From the NCBI GenBank assembly GCA_015709495.1, contig CP054189.1:744001-808000 (forward strand): DNA of 64,000 nucleotides, in the 5' to 3' direction. This stretch comes from Chthonomonadaceae bacterium. GTDB taxonomy: Bacteria > Armatimonadota > Fimbriimonadia > Fimbriimonadales > Fimbriimonadaceae. The translations under genes were made by a program, and so were the position numbers. Positions 25,361-34,200 of this stretch are shown here, piece after piece. The stretch's first letter is position 1. The number at the start of each line of letters is the position of its first letter. The notes under the pieces were generated by a model. The model did not search any database, was not told where the DNA came from, and saw nothing but the letters and a program-made list of their open reading frames with translations.

Positions 25361-26541
25361 CAGCGCTTCTTTTGGGTGCGGTCGTCGCGTCGTCCTCGGC
25401 GCAGACGCCCAGAACCGTCGAGTTTCAGCCGCAGGAAGGGGCCCGGCTCAAGGCTTGGGTTGCGAGCGAGCTTCCCTCCTCTGCGCCGGAATCTGCGTCC
25501 GTACTCGAGGCCCCTAGGTTCAGCTTCGCGCTGCAAGACGCCAAACCCGAAGACAGGCTCTTGGTCTGGGATGAGATTTCGGGCAACGCGCATTCGCTGG
25601 CCGTCAAGGAGTTGAAGTCTCCTTGGCCGCTCAAGCCGGAGTCGTTTGGATTCGCGGCGAAGGTCGAAGTTCGCGTGGAGTACAAGGGCCGTCCGGTGGA
25701 AACGGCGCAAGTCGAGATCGACGATGGGGGCCGGGAGCAAACCCAACTGATCGACTCGAGTTCGAAGGGCATCGCCGAGTTTTGGTTTGTCCGGTTGGGC
25801 GAAGCGAAGGTGACGGTGCGGTATCGGTCGGAGGGAGCGGAGGCCGACCCTTCAGTACACCGTTTCGAAGTGTTGCGGGAGAGGAAGGACGCGGTCCCTA
25901 CGCTCGTTTGCTCGCTCCCCAACCCCACGCAAGTCATCGGTTCGGAGGGCGCGCTGGATGCGAACGGCCGAGCGGGTCCTGCGCCCGCGGGCGAGCTTAG
26001 GGTCAATCCGTGGGGGAATGCCGCCGCATTCCTGATCGCGCTCGCGCTGGCGGTGGCTGTCGGTTACGGACTCTATCGCTGGCTCCAGAAGAACCGCGAC
26101 ACGGTGGAGAAGAAGCTCTCGGATTTGGGCGTTGAGATTCCCGGCAAGCCCGAAGACGACCCTGCCCCTCCCCTCGACCCGATCCGCCCTCAGCCTCCTC
26201 CCAAAATCGAACTCGCCGACGCCGAGCCAACGTCGGCCCCAAGCCCAGCCTCTCCCCCAGGTCTCGCCCGCCTCATCGACTCTTCGGGCGACGCGTTTGC
26301 CCTTGAGTCGTCGAAAGTCGTGGTGGGCCGGGATGCGGGCGTGGACTTGATGATCGCGGACGAAAGTTCGGTCTCTCGACGCCATGCCGAGATTCGTGTC
26401 GAAGGCAGCCGCGTGTTCGTCCAAGACCTCGGCAGCACCAACGGCACGTTCGTGAATGGGGTCCGCGTTGCGCAGGAAGTGGAGTTGAAGCCGGGAGACG
26501 AACTGCTGTTTGGCGCGGCGAAGTTCCGGTTCCAGAGGTAG
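25345..26541 (+). CDS. Exported single-pass protein with cytoplasmic FHA domain
   Basis: 398 residues from TTG 25345, which begins a clear signal peptide (RRRVAALLLGAVVASSSAQT). About 200 external residues, probably strand-rich Ig-like modules, precede one membrane helix at about 225-247 and a Pro-rich linker. A C-terminal FHA domain (about 307-398) has GRDAG, SSVSRRHAEI and LGSTNGTFVNG, the complete phosphothreonine-binding loops. The arrangement puts a sensor outside and a phosphopeptide reader inside. It heads a FHA/FHA/vWA gene trio. Confidence 0.9.
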   Translation: MRRRVAALLLGAVVASSSAQTPRTVEFQPQEGARLKAWVASELPSSAPESASVLEAPRFSFALQDAKPEDRLLVWDEISGNAHSLAVKELKSPWPLKPESFGFAAKVEVRVEYKGRPVETAQVEIDDGGREQTQLIDSSSKGIAEFWFVRLGEAKVTVRYRSEGAEADPSVHRFEVLRERKDAVPTLVCSLPNPTQVIGSEGALDANGRAGPAPAGELRVNPWGNAAAFLIALALAVAVGYGLYRWLQKNRDTVEKKLSDLGVEIPGKPEDDPAPPLDPIRPQPPPKIELADAEPTSAPSPASPPGLARLIDSSGDAFALESSKVVVGRDAGVDLMIADESSVSRRHAEIRVEGSRVFVQDLGSTNGTFVNGVRVAQEVELKPGDELLFGAAKFRFQR

Positions 26542-26543
26542 CG

Positions 26544-27941
26544 ATGGGCCAGATATTCTTCAAGTTCCTGGTGGGCGCGGCGATGGGGCTGCTGGCGTGG
26601 GTGATCTGGGAGCGCCAGTTCCCGGTCGAACTCCTCGACCCGACTTGGGAGTCCGTCGAACTCAAGTTCGTGCTCACGCTGGGAGCGCTGATCGGGGGGG
26701 CTCTCGGACTCCTTCATGGGTTCCTCCAAGGCGGCAAGGTTCATTCGTTTCGCGGCCTGGCGATCGGTCTCGGATTGGGTCTCGTGGGAAGTTACTTCGG
26801 ATACCGGTTCGGCGGCGCGCTCCTCCGGCTTTTCCCGCACGACATCTTTGTTGGCGACTACTCGATGGCCCACCGAATCCCCGCCAGGGTGTTCGCTCTC
26901 GCGCCGTTGGGTTTGCTTCTGGGTACCGCGATCGGCATTGGGGGCCTGACGCCCCGAAGGATTCTCGTAGGCGCGGTGGGGGGCTTGCTGGGCGGCGTGG
27001 CGGCCGGGATCGTCTTTGACCCCATCGGCGGGCTGTTGGGAACGCTCGTGCTCGACCTGCGCGGGGGACGGACGACGGTCGTCGACGGCATCCCAACGGT
27101 TCAGGGCGAGGTTGGGATGGTCAGCCGCGCGGTCATGGGCATTGCCATCGGCGGGATGATCGGGCTCTTCGTCGGCATCATCGACCGCGTCACGCGGACA
27201 GCTTGGGTTCGGCTGGTACTGGGGCGGAACGAGGGGAAGGAATGGGCGATCGACGCAACACAGACCTTCCTTGGACGAAGCGAAACTGCCCACGTTCCGC
27301 TTTTTGGCGACCCCAACGTCGCGCCCATGCACGCGTGCATCGTGCGTCAAGGCCAAGCGTACTTTCTCATGGATGGCGGGAGCCCGATCGGAACGGGTCT
27401 CAACGGGCAGAGGATTAGCCAAGCGCAGCTTCTCGACGGGGCACAGATTCAAATCGCAACGCATACTCTCGTGTTCATGCTTCGAAAGGGCTCAGCGCCT
27501 GCCCGCGCGGCCGAGGCGATGCGAGCGGGTCCGTACGCGCCGGCTCCCGCTCAGGTTCCGGCAGCTACCGCCGCCTACGCCGGCGCACAGACGCCCGCGC
27601 CCATGCCACCCTCCCAACCCACGGCCGCCATCCCTCCCCCCTCAGCGCCCATGCCCGCTTCCGGGCCCGCCCTCACACCCCTCGACGGACCCCTCGTCGG
27701 GCAGCGAATCGAAGTGCTCCAACCTCTCGAAATCGGGAGGGAAGGCGCGGGCGTTCGGCTAAGCTATGACCACGCGGCGTCGCGGCGTCATGCGAGCCTG
27801 ACCGCTGGGCCTTCCGGATTGATGATTCAAGACCTCGGCAGCACCAACGGAACGTACGTCAATAATCAGCGAGTGCAGACTGCAATCCTGAAACCGGGAG
27901 ACCTGATTCGGATCGGCACGACGACTTTTCGCGTCGAATAG
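26544..27941 (+). CDS. Polytopic membrane protein with two C-terminal FHA domains
   Basis: 465 residues. About six Gly-rich membrane helices occupy residues 1-228. FHA domain 1 (about 236-315) keeps GRSETAHVPLFG but has MHA in place of the usual RHA, and GSPIGTGLNG instead of GSTNGT, so its phosphopeptide binding may be weak. After a Pro/Ala-rich linker (about 318-378), FHA domain 2 (about 380-465) has GREGAGVRL, ASRRHASL and LGSTNGTYVNN, all intact. Starts two bases after the previous FHA gene. Probably part of a Ser/Thr kinase signalling module; the kinase is not in this window. Confidence 0.9.
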   Translation: MGQIFFKFLVGAAMGLLAWVIWERQFPVELLDPTWESVELKFVLTLGALIGGALGLLHGFLQGGKVHSFRGLAIGLGLGLVGSYFGYRFGGALLRLFPHDIFVGDYSMAHRIPARVFALAPLGLLLGTAIGIGGLTPRRILVGAVGGLLGGVAAGIVFDPIGGLLGTLVLDLRGGRTTVVDGIPTVQGEVGMVSRAVMGIAIGGMIGLFVGIIDRVTRTAWVRLVLGRNEGKEWAIDATQTFLGRSETAHVPLFGDPNVAPMHACIVRQGQAYFLMDGGSPIGTGLNGQRISQAQLLDGAQIQIATHTLVFMLRKGSAPARAAEAMRAGPYAPAPAQVPAATAAYAGAQTPAPMPPSQPTAAIPPPSAPMPASGPALTPLDGPLVGQRIEVLQPLEIGREGAGVRLSYDHAASRRHASLTAGPSGLMIQDLGSTNGTYVNNQRVQTAILKPGDLIRIGTTTFRVE

Positions 27942-27977
27942 AGTACGCCCTGACACGGAACCAGAGAGAAACGACCG

Positions 27978-29345
27978 ATGGATCGAACTGAAAGACTCGA
28001 CCCGAACCGCACGCAAATGACCGGCGCGCCCAGCTCCGATCCGATGCGGACGCAAGCCCTCGGCGCAATGCCGGACGCAGGACGAACAGCGGCCTTGACC
28101 CCGGAAAAGGCCCTGAGCGCGAGCATCGTCCCTGGACGGGCGGTAACCCTCGCCAACGGCCCCGCCCGAGAGCAATTTCTGATCGAGATTCACGCGGTCG
28201 GAAGCGATGCGCCGAGCGGCCTACCCGGCAGCCGCACACCCCTCAACCTGTGCCTTGTGCTCGATCGGTCGGGTTCGATGGAAGGTCCGCCGCTCGAATT
28301 TGCCAAACAAGCCTGCACGCGGCTGGTCGATCTGCTCGGCCCTGAAGACGTACTCAGCATCGTCACCTTCGAAGAAACGGTCGATCTGATGATGCGGCCT
28401 CAGCGCGTCACCGACCGGCAAACGATCAAAGACGCCATCCAGCGGATCGTGCCCGGCAACACGACGAACTTCTATGACGGCATCGCGTATGGGCTACAAC
28501 AGGTCACACAAGTGACCGATCCGGGCCGAGCCACGAGGATGATGGTGCTTTCCGACGGTGAACCGACCGTCGGCGTCAAGGATTACGGCGCGCTCGTTCA
28601 GTTCGCAGGGGACGTCAAGGCGCGAGGGGTGACGATGTCGTTCCTCGGGTTCGGACCCGATTACAACGAGGAGCTTCTCGCGGGAATGGCCAAGAAGTCG
28701 GGGGGCAACTACTATTACATCCCTCAGCCTGAGCTATTGCCCGAGGTCTTTCGCGCCGAAATCGAGAAGCTCATGACCGTCGTGGCGCGCAACCTCGAAC
28801 TCGATCTCCGAATGGCGAGGTGGGTGCAGCTACGCTCCTCCCAAGCTCAGGCCGGAGAACGGGCCGTCACGATTCCGCTCGCCGACCTCGAGCGCGGGGT
28901 TACGATCCAGCACGTAGTCGATTTGGAGTTCCCCAACCACCCCCTCGGGCATTACCGAGTTGCCAACGGGCGTCTCCGCTACGACGATTGCCTGAGCGGA
29001 AGGCAGGAGGTGATCGACCTCGATCTCGTGATCGAGTTTTCTGCCGACGCTGGGGCCTATTCGGTTCCCGTCGACCCGCGGGTTCGACAGGCGGCTGACA
29101 TCGCTCAGACCTCACGGACGGTCGAGAAGACGGTGATGGGGCTCAAGACGGGCCAGGTTACGGTCATGGGCGCGATCCAAGAACTCGAAAAGACCCAGGC
29201 GCTGCTCTTCGCCGAGGGGAAGACAGCCGAGGCGCAGGAAGTGACGCTCGCGCTCAGGGCCCTGCGCCAAGGCGACGCGGGTACGGCGGAAAAAACCCTA
29301 CTCGGAACGATGGTCCAGCTCGATCAGGGCAAGAAAGCGGACTAA
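27978..29345 (+). CDS. von Willebrand factor A domain protein with FHA-docking tail
   Basis: 455 residues, no signal peptide, so cytoplasmic. The vWA domain starts near residue 86 with the metal-site motif DRSGSM, followed by the expected Thr and Asp positions (VLSDGEPTVG). The C-terminal third is helical and may bind partners. The first 40 residues hold Thr4, Thr12, Thr25 and Thr37, all preceded by Arg; three have Leu at +3 (TERL, TQAL, TAAL), as preferred by FHA domains. The two genes before it encode FHA proteins, so a phosphorylation-dependent complex is likely. Confidence 0.9.
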   Translation: MDRTERLDPNRTQMTGAPSSDPMRTQALGAMPDAGRTAALTPEKALSASIVPGRAVTLANGPAREQFLIEIHAVGSDAPSGLPGSRTPLNLCLVLDRSGSMEGPPLEFAKQACTRLVDLLGPEDVLSIVTFEETVDLMMRPQRVTDRQTIKDAIQRIVPGNTTNFYDGIAYGLQQVTQVTDPGRATRMMVLSDGEPTVGVKDYGALVQFAGDVKARGVTMSFLGFGPDYNEELLAGMAKKSGGNYYYIPQPELLPEVFRAEIEKLMTVVARNLELDLRMARWVQLRSSQAQAGERAVTIPLADLERGVTIQHVVDLEFPNHPLGHYRVANGRLRYDDCLSGRQEVIDLDLVIEFSADAGAYSVPVDPRVRQAADIAQTSRTVEKTVMGLKTGQVTVMGAIQELEKTQALLFAEGKTAEAQEVTLALRALRQGDAGTAEKTLLGTMVQLDQGKKAD

Positions 29346-29348
29346 GAG

Positions 29349-29960
29349 TCAGACCTGAGATCGTACGCCGCACCGCAGGACGAAATTGCGTAGCATCGTC
29401 ATTCCGTGTTCGCTGTCGATGGACTCCGGATGAAACTGCACGCCCTCGATCGGGAGCGTCCTGTGCCTGATTCCCATGATCTCGCCGTCGTCCATCGACC
29501 TGGCGGTCACGTCGTACCCTGGAGGCACGGCGTCCGAGAGTACAGCAAGTGAGTGGTAGCGAATAGCCTGAAACGGGCTGGGGATCCCCTCGAACAGCCC
29601 CTTGCCATCGTGCTCGATTTGCGATGCCTTGCCGTGCATGATCGACTTCGCTCTGCCAACTTCTCCGCCCCCCGCGAGACCCATCGCCTGCATCCCCAAA
29701 CACACGCCAAAGACGGGCACGCCCACCAGCGCAGCAGGCGGATGCGGCGAGGTCACGGCCTTCAGAATATCGAGGCATACGCCCGAACGGTCCGGCGAAC
29801 AGGGTCCCGGCGACAGCAAAATCCCCTCAGGGCGCAAACGCGCGATCTCCTCCAGGCCGATCTCGTCGTTCCGTGCGACCTGAACCTCCGCGCCGCACAC
29901 GCCAAGGTACTGAACGAGATTGTAGGTGAAGCTGTCGTAATTGTCGATGACCAGAATCAC
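29349..29960 (-). CDS. trpG: Anthranilate/aminodeoxychorismate synthase glutamine amidotransferase
   Basis: 203 residues. Class I amidotransferase triad: Cys87 in GVCLGMQ, His177 and Glu179 in FHPES, and the oxyanion loop SPGPCSP. It supplies ammonia from glutamine to TrpE or PabB. The start MILVIDNYDSFTYNLVQYL is typical for TrpG/PabA. No partner synthase gene is adjacent, so tryptophan and folate roles cannot be separated; the protein may serve both. It is convergent with the vWA gene. Confidence 0.94.
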   Translation of the reverse strand: MILVIDNYDSFTYNLVQYLGVCGAEVQVARNDEIGLEEIARLRPEGILLSPGPCSPDRSGVCLDILKAVTSPHPPAALVGVPVFGVCLGMQAMGLAGGGEVGRAKSIMHGKASQIEHDGKGLFEGIPSPFQAIRYHSLAVLSDAVPPGYDVTARSMDDGEIMGIRHRTLPIEGVQFHPESIDSEHGMTMLRNFVLRCGVRSQV

Positions 29961-30015
29961 GCGGGGATTGTAGCAGGTGGCGTCGAGGTGCGCGTTCGGC
30001 TATAGTCGGTCCAAG

Positions 30016-31242
30016 ATGCAAGCGCTCCATGCCCTGATCGTTGCCGGAATCGTCGCGGCGAATTCGGCCTTCCCCTCCGCCGAACAAGGCGGCTCAGCAG
30101 TTCGAGTGAGGAACTCCGAGGAACTCCGGAGGGCTCTTCAGAACGCCCCGCCCGGAACCGAGGTCCTTCTTGAACCTGGCGAATACCAGGGGGGACTCCA
30201 CTTCGAGGGTCTTCGGGGCTCCCTTGCACGGCCCATCCTCATCCGCGCATCCGACCCTAAATCTCCGCCCCGATTCGTCGGAGGAGGACTCCAGTTTTCA
30301 AAGGTAAGCCACCTTGAAATCCGGGACTTAGCCATCTCGGGCGCGAAGACCAACGGCCTCAACATCGACGATGGGGGCAATCTGCGCCAACCTTCGCATC
30401 ATGTGGTTCTGAGGAACATCAGAGTTTCCGACCTTCCGCAAGGCAACCATGACGGCATCAAACTCTCCGGAATCGACGATTTCTTGGTCGCCGATTCGGT
30501 GGTGGAGCGATGGGGAGGCTCGGGGATCGACATGGTGGGCTGCCATCGAGGAAAGATCGTCGGCTGCACGTTTCGCGCCGGTGGGGATAGCGGAGTCCAA
30601 GCCAAAGGGGGCTCATCGGAAATCTCCGTCGTGCGCTGCCGGTTCGAAAACCCTGGCCACCGAGGCGTCAACGCAGGCGGCAGTACCGGATTCGAGTACT
30701 TTCGACCGCCCCTTTCGGACATGCCTTCGAACGGAAAGTACGAGGCGAAGTCGATCACCGTAGAGGGCTGCGAGTTTGTCGGAGGGGTCACCCCGATTGC
30801 CTTTGTCGGGGTCGATGGCGCGGTGTTCCGCTTCAACACGGTTTTCGAACCCGAACGCTGGGCGTTCCGCATCCTTCAGGAGACCCGAGAACCGGGATTC
30901 GTAGCCAGTCGCGACGGCCGGTTCGAGAGCAACTTGATCGTATTTCGCTCGGATCGGTGGTTCAGCGGAGGGGTCAACGTGGGGCCGGGCACCCAACCGG
31001 AGTCGTTCAGGTTCGGCCGCAACTTCTGGTACTGTTCCGACAAGCCCTCTTCGAGTCGCCCTCAGCTTCCCACTTCTGAAACCGGAGGAACCTATGGGCT
31101 CGATCCTGGGCTGGTCGATCCTACGAAAGGCGACGTTCGAGTGCGGGAGGGGAGTCCCGCGCAAGCGGTCGGGGCGCACGCCTACCGAACTGCCGACGAG
31201 ACGCTATTCTCGCGGCTGGTCAGTCCGACGCCCGCCAAATGA
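30016..31242 (+). CDS. Secreted right-handed parallel beta-helix protein
   Basis: 408 residues from ATG 30016, which starts a signal peptide (MQALHALIVAGIVAANSAFP). The body shows repeated coil units typical of a parallel beta-helix (LEIRDLAISGAKTNGLNI, DFLVADSVVERWGGSGIDM, GKIVGCTFRAGGDSGV), a fold used by polysaccharide lyases and surface proteins. A PGEYQGGLHFEG stretch resembles the start of chondroitinase-B-like helices. No catalytic residues can be assigned. Its end overlaps the convergent permease gene by 23 bases. Confidence 0.85.
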   Translation: MQALHALIVAGIVAANSAFPSAEQGGSAVRVRNSEELRRALQNAPPGTEVLLEPGEYQGGLHFEGLRGSLARPILIRASDPKSPPRFVGGGLQFSKVSHLEIRDLAISGAKTNGLNIDDGGNLRQPSHHVVLRNIRVSDLPQGNHDGIKLSGIDDFLVADSVVERWGGSGIDMVGCHRGKIVGCTFRAGGDSGVQAKGGSSEISVVRCRFENPGHRGVNAGGSTGFEYFRPPLSDMPSNGKYEAKSITVEGCEFVGGVTPIAFVGVDGAVFRFNTVFEPERWAFRILQETREPGFVASRDGRFESNLIVFRSDRWFSGGVNVGPGTQPESFRFGRNFWYCSDKPSSSRPQLPTSETGGTYGLDPGLVDPTKGDVRVREGSPAQAVGAHAYRTADETLFSRLVSPTPAK

Positions 31243-34200
31243 GAAACTGCCGCCGCAAGGCTTCGAGGAACCGCCGGTTCGTCCGAACCCAATTCGCGGG
31301 TTCTCCGCTCAATCGCCCGATGGCGACCTCGATTCCGAACACGCCCTCGACCTCGGAAGGCTCCGCGCGAATCTCGATCGATTGCGAAACCCCCAAATCG
31401 TAAGGCGCAAGCCAGACCTGGGAGCCAAGGGGCGCCAGCGGCTTGTCCGCCCCTCGGACTTCAGCGGTCACGATGTCACCGATCGTGAAGTCCTCATAGG
31501 CCAGGAGCCACCGCTTGAGATGAGCCAAAAGCGCGTCCACTTCCTCGGCGGAGATTCGGATGGGCAAGGGCACCGTCCATTCGTCTGAATCGGGCGGAGG
31601 CAACCGGAACTCGTCGTCGAGGGCGGGCGCAGCGATCTTTCGCGCGATCCTTGCAGGGTAGAGCGAACTCCCCAAAACAACTCCCGCCACCATCAGCGAG
31701 GCCAGCACCGACGAAGTCGCGCTGAAGTTGACGTACAGGCCCGGAATCGCGTCGGTAGCGATGAGGAACCGGCCCAAGCCCTGCGCGCAGAAATAGCCCA
31801 GTACCGAGCCCAGCACCCCATAGACCAGGGACTCCGCGAAGTAGAGCAGGGCGACATGGTTGGGCGCAAGGCCAATCGCGCTGAAGATTCCGATCTCCCG
31901 CGTCCGCTCGTACACTCCTGCGACCATCGTGTTGACGACGAATAGCAGCGCGATGAGCGCTTGGATGAGCACGAGCGCTACGCCGGAGGCTCGCGACCCT
32001 TGCTGGACGTTGAAGTAACGAGCTTCCAGGCCCCGATCGGTCGGCACGGCCGCAAAGAGATTCAGCCGCAGCCTCGGCATCAGGTTCTCCAACTCGCTTG
32101 AGACCTGATCCGCCGCGCCGAAACCCACCGCCAGCGAGCGAATTTCGCCCCCCAACTCGAGGGCCGATCGAGCCGGAAGCAAAGCCACGGAGGACGGGTC
32201 GAGCCTGAGGTAGCTCCTGAGGGCGTCCGCATGGGCTCCCGTTTGGTCGTGAAGCTGCTTGGAGAGCGTGAAGTCAGCGGGCAAGGGCGGGTCGCCGTCG
32301 AGGTCCATCAGGGCCTTGATCCGTTTCTCGTCGAATAGGCCGATCACCCGAAATCTCTCGCCCGAACAGCTCACCTGCGCCCCGTCGAGGTTCTCCGGCG
32401 AGATGCCGAGTTTTTCAGCCGCGCTTTGGGGAAGTATCACCGCGTCGCGCTCACCTTCTTCGAACCAGCGACCCCCAGGCGCGAGCGCCGAAACCAGCAA
32501 AAGCCGCAAGGGTTCCAAGGGATCGAGACCCATGAACGCGCGCGCCTCCCACGCCTGGGCGCCCCGAAAGAACCGAAACGTGTTCGTGTCGCTGAGGTCC
32601 GCGCCGTAGTACCAGACCCTCCTTGCGACCGACGCGCGACCCGCAAAGTGCTGCTCCAGGATCCTACTTGCGGAATCGGGAAGGGGGTCGAGGTTTGGCT
32701 TTCGCACCACGATCCCGGCGTAGGAGGCGGGCTTGCCGGTCGGAATATCGAACACCTTGAGTTCGGAAACGACCGAGGTCAGGCTCAGTCCTACGAACGT
32801 GACGACTACCAGCACAAGCGTCGTCAGCGTGGTACGCAACCTCCTTCGGCGGAGGTTCTCGACGCCCAACTGAAACGCGATCAAGCCCACGCCGATCCTG
32901 CCGATGTCGAGTTGCCGGACTCCCAATCTCGCAAGGCGATCCACTCGGAGTGAAGTCTCGAACTTGGCGATCACGAACGACCCCACAAGAACGCTCAACG
33001 AGCCCATCACGAACGCAACGAAAATCATCGTCGGGTTGCTCACGATCTCAAACGCCGGGTGTAAGAACCGCAGCGCGAGAAACGCGGCAACGAAAATTGC
33101 CGTGCTGAGGAGGATTTGGCGAGCGAACACCCTCGATCCAAAGAGCAAACGTTCGGCAAAGAAGCTGAACGGCAAGAGCAAAATGAGGTAGTAAACGACC
33201 CCGCTGACCACGTTGTTGGCCACGCCCTGTACGACCGGATGAACTCGAAGCGAGAGCCCCCAGGCCTGCGAGGCGTGTCGGTCGCCCGATTGCGGATCGC
33301 GGTCCGCGAAGGCCGCCGCCGCGAGGTCGATGCTGCCTTTCGCCTGTTGCTGCAACGCAACGACCGAAGGACTGATCATCCGGTACTTGGCAAACGTCTC
33401 GATCCGGGATTGATTGAGCGTCCAAAAATCGCGGGCCGCCGCCAAAGAAGGACTCAGGAGGAGGCTCGCTGAATGGTCTCCGTCCTCCGTGGCGAATCCA
33501 CGTCCGTGGGGCTTGCTCGACGTGGCGTTCGAAAGCAACACCCTAAGCTCACCGGTCTTGGAGTAAAGGAGGAGCTTCCATCGCGAGCCTGGAGCGACGA
33601 ACAGCACCAGCGAGTCTTCAGCCTCCGAGTTCAATCGTGGGTCGTACCACGCAACGTATGCGCCGTAACTCTTGGGCGGGGCGTCGGCTACCGGGTCGAG
33701 AACCTGGGGCAACACCAGGGGTTGAAGGTCGTGGGGATCGGCAAGGTCATAAAGGTCGATGGCCTCACAATCGAAAACGACGAGGGGCGCCTCTCGCCGG
33801 GCGGTCCGAAGCGAAAACCAGTTGGGAAACGACGAAAGCCCCGACTGCCCGACGTTCGGAGCGGCCGTCACGCTGCCCGAAAGTGGGTCGATGCGGTAGG
33901 CCTCCAAGCGGGTCATCGACTGCAGGGTGCGAAATCGTGCGGTGACCGGCGATGCCCCGACAAAGCGGTAGCGAGCCTCCCTTCCGACCGTGGCCTCGAT
34001 CATCGTGGGACGAACGCCCATTTGAGTCTTGTGGTCGTGGACGTTCAGGGCGATCGAATCGGGCACGCTCGTGTCAGGAAGAAAGCTCTTCAGGGGGTCG
34101 AACTCGACAACCCGCCCCGAAAGCTCGACAAACCCTCCGACGAGCGACATCCTCTGGGGTTGGGAGGTCCGCAGCGGGAGCCTGTCCTGGTTCCACGCGT

